Source: Pseudomonadota bacterium
GTDB lineage: Bacteria > Pseudomonadota > Alphaproteobacteria > Rhizobiales > Phreatobacteraceae
NCBI GenBank assembly: GCA_023416965.1
Contig: JAEZGJ010000262.1
Location: forward strand, 1 to 12,719
Length of the DNA: 12,719 nt
Reading direction: 5' to 3'
The notes under the pieces were generated by a model. The model was given only the letters and a program-made list of their open reading frames with translations. It did not search any database and was not told where the DNA came from. Numbering within the stretch: the stretch's first letter is position 1; every line of letters begins with the position of its first letter. Shown piece by piece: positions 1 through 6,630 of this stretch. Both the position numbers and the translations under genes were made by a program.

Positions 1-48
1 GTCCCGCCATGCCGCCATGCGTGGCATGCCTTCCCCCCGGGACGCCCC
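1..48 (+). other. Leader upstream of fixG
   Basis: This stretch precedes the fixG start and has no stop codon in any forward frame. If fixP or another gene lies upstream, its stop is therefore outside the window. It contains a tandem copy of CGCCATGC (5-12 and 13-20) and an inverted pair CATGCC (8-13) / GGCATG (23-28) that could form a small hairpin. A weak Shine-Dalgarno-like GGGA lies at 39-42, 6 nt before the fixG ATG. No FNR-type box is visible, so the promoter of the fix operon must lie further upstream. Confidence 0.4.
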
Positions 49-1539
49 ATGTCGGACCTTCTCAACCCTGCCGCCCGCAAGTCCGCCGCCGAGGTGGAAG
101 AACCCCACGTCGTCGTCGCAGAGGACGAACCGCTCTACGAGAGCCGGCGGGAGATCTACCAGCAGAGCGTCAAGGGACGGCTCCGCACCATCAAGTGGGC
201 GGTCCTCTTCGTCTGCCTGGGCGTCTATTATTTCCTGCCCTTCGTGCGCTGGTACCGCGGCCCCAACCAGCCGGACCAGGCGGTGCTGGTGGATATCGCC
301 AACAACCGCTTCTACTTCTTCTTCATCGAGATCTGGCCGCAGGAAATCTACTATTTCACCGGCCTGCTCGTGATGGCCGCGCTGATCCTGTTCCTAATGA
401 ACGCCGTCGCCGGCCGCGTCTGGTGCGGCTATCTCTGCCCGCAGACGGTCTGGACCGACCTCTTCACCACGGTGGAGCGCTGGGTCGAGGGCGACCGGCG
501 CGAGCGCATGATCGCCGATTCCCAGCCGATGACCGCGGCCAAGGCCGGTCGCAAGGTGCTGAAGCACTTCCTCTGGCTGATGATCGCCTGGTGGACCGGC
601 GGCGCCTGGGTCCTCTACTTTGCCGACGCTCCCACCCTGGTGAAGGACCTCGCCACCTTCCAGGCGCCGATGGTCGCCTATGTCTGGATCGGCATCCTCA
701 CCTTCACGACCTATTCCCTCGCCGGCCTGATGAAGGAACAGGTCTGCCTCTACATGTGCCCCTGGCCGCGCATCCAGGCGGCCCTGACCGACCAGTACGC
801 GCTGAACGTCACCTACCGCTACGACCGCGGCGAGCCGCGCATGTCGGTGAAGGCCGCCACCAGGGCGCGCCAGGCCGAACAGCCGGCGGGCGACTGCATC
901 GACTGCCGCCAGTGCGTGGTCGTCTGCCCGACAGGCGTCGACATCCGCGACGGCGCCCAGCTCGGCTGCATCCAGTGCGGCCTGTGCATCGACGCCTGCA
1001 ACACGGTGATGACCAAGGTGAACCGGCCGCTCGGCCTCATCGCCTACGACAACGACGTCAACATCGAGCGTCGCCGGCAGGGCCTCGACGAGGTCTATCC
1101 CATCGTCCGCACCCGCACGGTGCTCTATGTCGGCATGATCGCCGTGGTCGGCCTCGTCATGCTCTACGGGCTCCTGACCCGCTCCTTCACCGATCTCTCG
1201 GTGCTGCACGACCGCAACCCGCTCTTCGTCCAGCTCTCCGACGGCTCGGTGCGCAACAGCTACACGGTGCGCATCCTCAACAAGCGGCCGCTGCACCGCA
1301 TCTTCGTCCTCGCCGTCGACGAATTGCCGCTCGCCAAGCTCACCGCCGTCGGCGTGAGCATGACCTCCGGCGACTGGCCGGTGATCGACGTCGGCCCCGA
1401 TTCCACCCGCGAGGTCATTGTCCACGTCACCGCCGCCAAGCCCGCCGATCTGCCTGCTTCGAGCCGCGTCACCTTCCGCATCACCGAGCTCGGCTCGGGC
1501 GAGAAGGTGAGCGTCACCGACCACTTCATCTCACGCTGA
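49..1539 (+). CDS. fixG: FixG/CcoG, membrane iron-sulfur protein for cbb3 oxidase assembly
   Basis: The 496-residue protein has the layout of CcoG/FixG. Membrane segments lie near residues 47-66, 92-118, 174-192, 207-228 and 357-378. Two ferredoxin-type [4Fe-4S] motifs follow, CxxCxxCxxxCP at C283/C286/C289/C293 and CxxCxxCxxxC at C307/C310/C313/C317. Two further cysteine pairs sit at membrane edges: CGYLCP (C126, C130) and CLYMCPWPR (C233, C237), as in NapH-like proteins. The region after the last membrane segment is a periplasmic beta-rich domain typical of FixG C-termini. In the family, CcoG has been linked to reduction of Cu(II) to Cu(I) for the CuB site of cbb3 oxidase. The start at 49 is chosen because the protein begins in the usual way with a soluble N-terminus; its ribosome site is weak. 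It is the first visible gene of the fixGHIS operon, with fixH 15 nt downstream. Confidence 0.95.
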   Translation: MSDLLNPAARKSAAEVEEPHVVVAEDEPLYESRREIYQQSVKGRLRTIKWAVLFVCLGVYYFLPFVRWYRGPNQPDQAVLVDIANNRFYFFFIEIWPQEIYYFTGLLVMAALILFLMNAVAGRVWCGYLCPQTVWTDLFTTVERWVEGDRRERMIADSQPMTAAKAGRKVLKHFLWLMIAWWTGGAWVLYFADAPTLVKDLATFQAPMVAYVWIGILTFTTYSLAGLMKEQVCLYMCPWPRIQAALTDQYALNVTYRYDRGEPRMSVKAATRARQAEQPAGDCIDCRQCVVVCPTGVDIRDGAQLGCIQCGLCIDACNTVMTKVNRPLGLIAYDNDVNIERRRQGLDEVYPIVRTRTVLYVGMIAVVGLVMLYGLLTRSFTDLSVLHDRNPLFVQLSDGSVRNSYTVRILNKRPLHRIFVLAVDELPLAKLTAVGVSMTSGDWPVIDVGPDSTREVIVHVTAAKPADLPASSRVTFRITELGSGEKVSVTDHFISR

Positions 1540-1554
1540 CCGAAGGACCCCCCG

Positions 1555-2064
1555 ATGTCCGGTTCCGCCCCCGCCCTGCCACGCGAACGCCGCCTCACCG
1601 GCCGCGCGGTCTTTCTCGGCTTTCTCGCCTTCTTCGCCGTGGTCGTCACCGTCAATGCGATCATGCTGTCGGTCGCCCTCGACACCATGCCGGGCCTGAC
1701 CACCGATTCCTCCTACCGGGCGAGCCAGCGCTTCAACAGCGACCTCGCCGCAGCCCGCCTGCGCGACGCGCGCGGCTGGAAGGTTGAGGCCCGGGTCGAT
1801 CGCGACGCCAGCGGCATCGGCGCCGTCACCGTCTCGGTGCGCGAGCCCGAGGGCGCGCCGGTGGAGCGCATCACCGTCAAGGCACAGGTCCAGCATGCGG
1901 CGCGCCGTGCCAACGACCGCAGCTTCGACGTGACCCGCACCGGCCCGGGCGCCTATGCCGGAACAGCGGAAGGCCTCGTGGCCGGTGCCCACGATCTCGT
2001 CGTCGAGGTCGAGCGCGACGGCGAGACGCTCTACCGCTCGCGCAACCGCGTCATGCTGCCCTGA
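1555..2064 (+). CDS. fixH: FixH/CcoH, cbb3 oxidase assembly membrane protein
   Basis: This is a 169-residue protein with one N-terminal membrane segment (about residues 18-40), followed by a periplasmic domain of beta-strand character. That is the size and topology of FixH. CcoH proteins associate with the cbb3 oxidase subunits and are needed for a stable complex. The start is supported by a good ribosome site, GAAGGA at 1542-1547, 7 nt before the ATG. Position between fixG and fixI, 15 nt after the former and 7 nt before the latter, makes the assignment secure even though FixH sequences are poorly conserved. Confidence 0.9.
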   Translation: MSGSAPALPRERRLTGRAVFLGFLAFFAVVVTVNAIMLSVALDTMPGLTTDSSYRASQRFNSDLAAARLRDARGWKVEARVDRDASGIGAVTVSVREPEGAPVERITVKAQVQHAARRANDRSFDVTRTGPGAYAGTAEGLVAGAHDLVVEVERDGETLYRSRNRVMLP

Positions 2065-2071
2065 GGCCGCC

Positions 2072-4315
2072 ATGACCCCCGCGCTGACCGCCGATCCGCC
2101 ACGCCTCGAAGCCGCGGCGGCGGCTCTCCCGCCGGTCGCCGGCACCGATCTCTCGCTCTTCGTCGAGCCGCTCGGCGACGGCCGGGCCCGCATGGACTTC
2201 GCCGTCGACGGCATCACCTGCGCCGCCTGCATGCCGGTCATCGAACAGGGTCTCGCCCGCGAACCCGGCGTCGAGACCGCGCGCATCAACCTGACCCACC
2301 GCCGCCTCACCGTCGAGTGGCGCGAGGCCGCCACCACGCCGCAGGCCATTGTCCAGCGCCTCTCCGCCATGGGCTTCCGCGCCTTCCCCTTCGACCCGAA
2401 GGCGGTCGAGGGCGAGGAGGCGCGCGAGGCCCGCTTCCTGCTCCAGTGCCTCGGCGTCGCCGGCTTCGCCATGATGAACATCATGCTGCTGTCGGTGTCG
2501 GTCTGGTCCGGCAATGTCAGCGACATCACCCAGGAACAGCGTGACTTCTTCCACTGGCTCTCGGCGCTCATCGCCGTGCCTGCCGTCGCCTATGCCGGAC
2601 GCCCCTTCTTCCGCTCGGCGCGCATGGCGATCGCCGCCCGCCAGCTCAACATGGACGTGCCGATCTCCCTCGGCGTGCTTCTGGCCGTCGGCATGTCGCT
2701 GGTCGAGACCGCGCACCACGCCACCCACGCCTATTTCGACAGCGCGGTGATGCTGCTCTTCTTCCTGCTCATCGGCCGCTATTTCGAGCAGATGATGCGG
2801 CGCAAGACCCGCAGCGTCGCCGCCAACATCGCCGCGCTCCGGGCCGAGACCGCCCTCAGGATCATGCCGGACGGCGCCCTGCGCCAGGTGCCGATCGCGG
2901 CCGTCTCGGCCGGCGACCGGGTCATGGTGCGGCCCGGCGAGCGGGTCGCTGTGGACGGCGTCATCGTCGCCGGCCGCTCCGCCCTCGACCAGAGCCTCGT
3001 CACCGGCGAGACCCTGCCGCAGGAGGTGGGTCCTGGCGATGCGGTCTATGCAGGCACGCTCAACACCTCCGGCAATCTCACGGTGGAAGTCCGGGCGGCC
3101 GCCCGTGGCACCCTGCTCGACGAGGTCGGCCGCCTGCTGGAGACCGCTCTCGAGGCCCGCTCCTCCTATCGCCGCCTCGCCGACCGTGCCGCCGCCCTCT
3201 ATTCGCCGGTGGTTCACCTCACCGCAATCGCGACGCTGGCGGGGTGGATCATCGCCGGGCTCGCCTGGCAGCCGGCCCTGATCATCGCCATCACCGTGCT
3301 GATCATCACCTGCCCCTGCGCCCTCGGCCTCGCCATTCCCGCAGTGCAGGTCGTCGCCTCCGGGGCGCTGTTCAAGGCCCATGTCCTGCTCCAGTCCGGC
3401 GACGCCCTGGAGCGGCTGGCCGAGGTCGACACCGTCGTCTTCGACAAGACCGGCACCCTGACCCTGCCCGATCCGGCCCTCGACCGGCCGGCGGGTCTCT
3501 CGGACGAGGCCTTTGCCCTCGCCGGCCGGCTCGCCCTCTCCTCGCACCACCCGCTCGCCCGCGCTCTCGCCGCGGCCGTACCCGACGCCCGTCCCCTGGA
3601 CGAGGCGACCGAGGAGCCTGGCAAGGGCGTGCGCGCCGTCGTCGACGGCGTCGAGGTTCGCCTTGGCAGCCTCGCCTTCTGCGATGCCGCGGCGGAGGGC
3701 GCCGCCGTCGCCGGCGCCCATCCCGACGCCTCGTTCATCGCTTTCCGCCACGGCGATGCCGCCCATGTCTTCGCCGTCCGTCAGGTGCTGCGGCCGGATG
3801 CGGCCGCGGTCGCGGAGGCGCTGCGCCGGGCGGGCCTGGAGCTGGAGATCCTCTCCGGCGACCGCGCCGAGGCCGTCGCCACGGTTGCGAAGGCCCTGGG
3901 CATCACCGCGGCGCGGGGCGAGATGAAGCCCGCGGACAAGATCGCCCGCCTTGACGCGCTGAAGGCCGCGGGCCGCCGGGTCCTGATGGTCGGCGACGGT
4001 CTCAACGACGCGCCCGCCCTCGCCCGGGCCCATGTCTCCATCTCGCCGATCACCGCCGTCCACCTGACGCAGGCCGCCGCCGACGCGGTCTTCCTCGGCG
4101 ACCGGCTCGCGCCCGTCGCCTACGCCCTCGCCGTCTCGCGCACGGCCCTGCGGCTGATGAAGGAGAACCTGTGGATCGCGGTGGTCTACAATGCCGTCGC
4201 GGTGCCCATCGCCATTGCCGGCCTGGTCACCCCGCTGATCGCCGCCCTCGCCATGTCGGGCTCGTCGGTGATCGTCACCGCCAACGCGCTCCGCGCGCGG
4301 CACGGCCGGCTGTGA
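2072..4315 (+). CDS. fixI: FixI/CcoI, P1B-type copper-translocating ATPase
   Basis: The 747-residue protein is a complete heavy-metal P-type ATPase. In order: an N-terminal metal-binding domain with GITCAAC (C50, C53); four membrane segments at about residues 122-235; the actuator TGE at 311-313; the intramembrane CPC metal site (C414, P415, C416); the phosphorylation motif DKTGT (D458); the HP nucleotide-binding motif (H493, P494); the hinge GDGLND (641-646); and two final membrane segments. CPC marks a Cu(I)-type pump. In the fix operon context it is CcoI, which exports copper across the inner membrane for the CuB centre of the cbb3 oxidase. An earlier in-frame start at 1955 would lie inside fixH. 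The ATG at 2072 has a GAGG (2063-2066) 5 nt upstream that overlaps the fixH stop codon, implying coupled translation. A single HMA domain and the length are normal for FixI. Confidence 0.97.
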   Translation: MTPALTADPPRLEAAAAALPPVAGTDLSLFVEPLGDGRARMDFAVDGITCAACMPVIEQGLAREPGVETARINLTHRRLTVEWREAATTPQAIVQRLSAMGFRAFPFDPKAVEGEEAREARFLLQCLGVAGFAMMNIMLLSVSVWSGNVSDITQEQRDFFHWLSALIAVPAVAYAGRPFFRSARMAIAARQLNMDVPISLGVLLAVGMSLVETAHHATHAYFDSAVMLLFFLLIGRYFEQMMRRKTRSVAANIAALRAETALRIMPDGALRQVPIAAVSAGDRVMVRPGERVAVDGVIVAGRSALDQSLVTGETLPQEVGPGDAVYAGTLNTSGNLTVEVRAAARGTLLDEVGRLLETALEARSSYRRLADRAAALYSPVVHLTAIATLAGWIIAGLAWQPALIIAITVLIITCPCALGLAIPAVQVVASGALFKAHVLLQSGDALERLAEVDTVVFDKTGTLTLPDPALDRPAGLSDEAFALAGRLALSSHHPLARALAAAVPDARPLDEATEEPGKGVRAVVDGVEVRLGSLAFCDAAAEGAAVAGAHPDASFIAFRHGDAAHVFAVRQVLRPDAAAVAEALRRAGLELEILSGDRAEAVATVAKALGITAARGEMKPADKIARLDALKAAGRRVLMVGDGLNDAPALARAHVSISPITAVHLTQAAADAVFLGDRLAPVAYALAVSRTALRLMKENLWIAVVYNAVAVPIAIAGLVTPLIAALAMSGSSVIVTANALRARHGRL

Positions 4316-4326
4316 GGAGATGAACG

Positions 4327-4557
4327 ATGGACGTTCTGGTCTATCTGGTTCCGCTGGCGCTGGGCCTCGGCGGGCTCGGCCTCGCCGCCTTCCTCTGGTC
4401 GCTCAGGACGGGCCAGTACGACGATCTCGACGGCGCCGCCTGGCGCGCCATCATGGACGACGATACGATCCCCGACTCGGCGCGCGCCGCGCCCGGTCAG
4501 GACTCGACCGGCTCGACCGTCTTGACGAACCCGACGGAGCCCGGCCGGAAATTGTGA
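4327..4557 (+). CDS. fixS: FixS/CcoS, small cbb3 oxidase maturation protein
   Basis: This is a 76-residue protein with one N-terminal membrane segment (about residues 3-25), followed by the sequence FLWSLRTGQYDDLDGAAWRA. The pattern of an aromatic-rich membrane end then GQYDDL is the hallmark of CcoS. The tail is acidic and low in complexity. CcoS proteins are needed for cofactor insertion into the cbb3 oxidase. The start has a strong ribosome site, GAGGAG at 4314-4319, 7 nt before the ATG and overlapping the fixI stop. An ATG at 4320 is in another frame and is not used. The last 61 nt (4497-4557) are shared with the 3' end of the convergent gene on the other strand. No terminator hairpin with a T-run is evident after fixS. 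Confidence 0.93.
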   Translation: MDVLVYLVPLALGLGGLGLAAFLWSLRTGQYDDLDGAAWRAIMDDDTIPDSARAAPGQDSTGSTVLTNPTEPGRKL

Positions 4558-4967
4558 GCGGCGAGCGCCTGGTCGATGTCGCTCCAGGCCGCCAGCCGAT
4601 CCGGTGACACGCCGCTCGCCGTGTCCTCGATGAGGATGCTGGAGCAGCCCTCGTCGCGCGCCAGTTCGTCAACGAAGTCGAACAGCGTGTCGGGCGCGGT
4701 GCTGGCCGGCAACTCGGCCTTGGAGAGATAGGACAGTTCCAGCCGGCGACCCGAGCGCGGGTCGGGGGCGACGCGGTAGAGACAGGCGGCGTGCACATAG
4801 CCGCGCTGGTCGTTGACCACCACGCAGCCCGAGCGCCGGCGCTTGCCGGTTCCCAGCCCCGCCAGGTGCTGCCGCCATGCTTCGATCTCAATGTCGGGGT
4901 AACAGAGGCGCACCAGACCGAAAACGGTCATGGCCTCGTTCGCTTCGATGATGCGGCCTTTGAACAT
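4497..4967 (-). CDS. Unknown protein, possible GNAT-like fold, divergent from fnrN
   Basis: I do not recognise this 156-residue protein. It is soluble, with no signal peptide or membrane segment. A run of hydrophobic strands at about residues 47-66 (GCVVVNDQRGYVHAACLYRV), a strand near 76-86 (LELSYLSKAEL), a helix (about 94-106, TLFDFVDELARDE) and a strand CSSILIE (108-114) resemble the strand-strand-helix-strand core of GNAT acetyltransferases. The usual RxxGxG acetyl-CoA loop is not visible, so any catalytic role is unproven. The ATG at 4967 is preferred. Longer in-frame versions, up to 5180, would run through the FNR box and into the divergent regulator gene. A GGGAG-like site (complement of 4979-4983) lies 11 nt upstream. 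The FNR-type box lies 64-77 bp upstream of the start. Amino-acid composition looks like real coding sequence. Its 3' end overlaps fixS by 61 bp. Confidence 0.7.
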   Translation of the reverse strand: MFKGRIIEANEAMTVFGLVRLCYPDIEIEAWRQHLAGLGTGKRRRSGCVVVNDQRGYVHAACLYRVAPDPRSGRRLELSYLSKAELPASTAPDTLFDFVDELARDEGCSSILIEDTASGVSPDRLAAWSDIDQALAAHNFRPGSVGFVKTVEPVES

Positions 4968-5030
4968 CGAGGCGCAGGCTCCCAGAATGCACGGACATCC
5001 GGAGGATGGGAAGCCGTTCAGGTTCCGTCC

Positions 5031-5044
5031 TTGCGCTGGATCAA
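5031..5044. promoter_or_regulatory. FNR/FixK-type box (anaerobox)
   Basis: TTGCGCTGGATCAA matches the FNR/FixK palindrome TTGATnnnnATCAA at 8 of 10 conserved positions, and TTGCG half-sites occur in rhizobial FixK targets. Its centre (5037.5) would sit at -41.5 for a transcript starting near 5079 on the + strand, the classic class II activator position. Measured the other way, the same distance gives a start near 4996 on the - strand, 29 nt before the start of the unknown gene. The box could therefore serve either or both divergent genes. Confidence 0.75.
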
Positions 5045-5066
5045 TTCGGGTGTATGAGTTTGTGAA

Positions 5067-5072
5067 TATGAA
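5067..5072 (+). promoter_or_regulatory. Candidate -10 element of fnrN promoter
   Basis: TATGAA is a fair match to the TATAAT -10 consensus and sits in the most AT-rich stretch of the region. It lies 22 bp after the end of the FNR box, the spacing expected for a class II FNR-activated promoter with a start near 5079. An in-frame ATG at 5068 falls inside this element, which argues against using it as the translation start. The matching position on the other strand (5003-5008, read as CATCCT) is a much poorer -10. Confidence 0.5.
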
Positions 5073-5115
5073 AAATGACGTTAGTGCCTTTGTTCCCCCA
5101 CTCAGGGTCACTGCC

Positions 5116-5856
5116 ATGACCGAAACGATTGATATTTCCCCGCCGCGGAGCCACGCGTGCGGGCGACAGCCCGGCGACAACTACTGCGATACGTGCAAGG
5201 TGCGGTCTCTCGCGGTCTGCGCGGCGCTCGGCTCGGATGAGCTCAACGAGCTGGACGACATCGTCCACCACACCCGTGCCGAGGGCAAGACGACCTTCAT
5301 CCACCAGGGTGAAACGGCCGAGTCGGTCTTCTCCGTCACCGAGGGCGTCGTCCGCCTCTACAAGCTCCTCTCGGACGGCCGCCGCCAGATCATCGGCTTC
5401 GCCATGCCGGGCGATTTCCTGGGCCTCGCCCTGCACAACCGCTACGGCTTCTCCGCCGACGCCGTCGATGATGTCGCGCTCTGCCGCTTCGACCGGCGCG
5501 AGTTCGACAGCCTCGTCACCGCCAAGCCGCACTTCCTGCGCCGCCTGCACGAGTTCGCCACCCATGAACTGGTGATCGCGCAGGAACAGATGACGCTGAT
5601 CGGGCGCCGCTCTGCCGAGGAGCGCGTCGCCGCCTTCCTCGTCGGCATGCGCGAGCGCTGGGCCCGCATCAAGGGGCCGTCGGTGACGATCCAGCTGCCG
5701 ATGCAGCGCATCGACATGGCCGACTATCTCGGTCTCACCATCGAGACGGTCAGCCGCACCCTGACCAAGCTCGCCCGCGACGGCATCATCCTGATCGTGC
5801 CGGAAGCCGTGCGCGTCCTCGACGAGAAGAAGCTCGCCTCCATCGCCCGCGCCTGA
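5116..5856 (+). CDS. fnrN: FNR/FnrN-type oxygen-responsive transcription regulator (Crp/Fnr family)
   Basis: The 246-residue protein has the full FNR layout. An N-terminal cysteine cluster C24-x2-C27-x7-C35 and a distal C123 correspond to the four [4Fe-4S] ligands of FNR. This is the FnrN/FnrL pattern and not that of cluster-less FixK2. A cyclic-nucleotide-binding-like beta-roll spans about 45-130, a dimer helix about 138-180, and a helix-turn-helix about 198-222. The recognition helix carries E210, S213 and R214 (ETVSR), the residues that read TTGAT in FNR. It should sense loss of oxygen and activate genes such as the cbb3 oxidase operons. The start at 5116 has AGGG at 5104-5107, 8 nt upstream. 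In-frame ATGs at 4930 and 5068 lie upstream of, or inside, the predicted promoter. C15 is an extra cysteine. It could also be named fixK or fnrL; the family is sure, the symbol less so. Confidence 0.93.
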   Translation: MTETIDISPPRSHACGRQPGDNYCDTCKVRSLAVCAALGSDELNELDDIVHHTRAEGKTTFIHQGETAESVFSVTEGVVRLYKLLSDGRRQIIGFAMPGDFLGLALHNRYGFSADAVDDVALCRFDRREFDSLVTAKPHFLRRLHEFATHELVIAQEQMTLIGRRSAEERVAAFLVGMRERWARIKGPSVTIQLPMQRIDMADYLGLTIETVSRTLTKLARDGIILIVPEAVRVLDEKKLASIARA

Positions 5857-5874
5857 TCCCCCGAGGGGTCAGGC
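5851..5874. terminator. Bidirectional hairpin between convergent fnrN and ABC permease genes
   Basis: GCCTGA (5851-5856) pairs with TCAGGC (5869-5874), and CCCC (5858-5861) pairs with GGGG (5865-5868). This leaves a single bulged T at 5857 and a 3-nt loop, CGA. The hairpin includes the stop codons of both convergent genes. There is no clean T-run on either side, so it may end transcription inefficiently or mainly protect 3' ends. Confidence 0.55.
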
Positions 5875-6630
5875 CTTCAGCCGGTAGCCGGTCCTGAAGA
5901 TCCAGGCGATGCCGGCGAGGCAGAGCACGAGGAAGGCCAGCGTCATTGCGGCGCTGACGCCGATATGGACGTCCGCCGTGCCGAAGAAGCTCCAGCGGAA
6001 GCCGCTCACCAGATAGACCACCGGGTTGAACAGGCTGATGGTCCGCCACAGTGGCGGCAGCATGTCGATGGAATAGAAGCTGCCGCCGAGGAAGGTCAGC
6101 GGCGTCACCACCAGCATCGGCACGAACTGCAGCTGCTCGAACCCCTCCGCCCAGATGCCGATGATGAAGCCGAACAGGCTGAAGGTCACGGCGGTCAGCA
6201 CCAGGAAGGCGAGCATCCACAGCGGGTGCTCGATGCGCAGCGGCACGAAGAAGGCCGCCGTCGCAAGGATGATCAGCCCGAGGATGACGGACTTGGTGGC
6301 CGCCGCGCCGACATAGCCGGCGACGATCTCGAAGGTGGAGATCGGCGCCGACAGGACCTCGTAGATCGTCCCGGTGAACTTCGGGAAGTAGCTGCCGAAG
6401 GAGGCGTTGGAGATGCTCTGCGTCAGTAGCGAGCGCATGACCAGCCCCGGCTCGATGAAGGCGCCGTATGGCACTCCGTCGATCTCCTGCATGCGCGAGC
6501 CGATGGCCGCGCCGAAGACCACGAAATAGAGCGAGGTGGAGATGACGGGAGAGACGATGCTCTGCCACAGGGTGCGCCAGGTCCGCGCCATCTCGAACAG
6601 GTAGATGGCCTTGATCGCGTGGAGGTTCAT
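5869..6630 (-). CDS. ABC-2 type transporter permease, YadH-like
   Basis: The 253-residue integral membrane protein has six likely membrane segments and the ABC-2 permease signature. Recognisable features are an early amphipathic helix, [34 protein letters not shown], and the late motif [17 protein letters not shown] followed by [17 protein letters not shown]. These stretches closely resemble the E. coli YadH group (about 256 residues), also related to NodJ-type exporters. It would form the membrane channel of an exporter with the ATPase encoded just upstream. Its ATG overlaps the end of that gene by 4 nt (6627-6630), implying coupled translation. The substrate is not known for this group. The gene ends 12 nt from the end of the convergent regulator gene. 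Confidence 0.9.
   Translation of the reverse strand: MNLHAIKAIYLFEMARTWRTLWQSIVSPVISTSLYFVVFGAAIGSRMQEIDGVPYGAFIEPGLVMRSLLTQSISNASFGSYFPKFTGTIYEVLSAPISTFEIVAGYVGAAATKSVILGLIILATAAFFVPLRIEHPLWMLAFLVLTAVTFSLFGFIIGIWAEGFEQLQFVPMLVVTPLTFLGGSFYSIDMLPPLWRTISLFNPVVYLVSGFRWSFFGTADVHIGVSAAMTLAFLVLCLAGIAWIFRTGYRLKA

Noticed and set aside
9..1787. 592-codon forward open frame overlapping fixG and fixH
   Set aside because: It is an arginine/proline-rich shadow; the frame at 49 encodes FixG with all its cysteine motifs.
2051..4303. 750-codon open frame antisense to fixI
   Set aside because: It mirrors fixI, its translation is low-complexity (rich in G, R, D and E) with no domain, and the sense strand has every P1B-ATPase motif. 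High GC removes stop codons from the opposite frame.
4320..4607. Frame starting at the ATG 7 nt before fixS
   Set aside because: The Shine-Dalgarno spacing and the GQYDDL motif favour the ATG at 4327; this frame is arginine-rich with no known pattern.
4930..5115. N-terminal extension of the FNR-type regulator
   Set aside because: It would translate the predicted FNR box and promoter and overlap the start of the divergent gene; it has no family counterpart.
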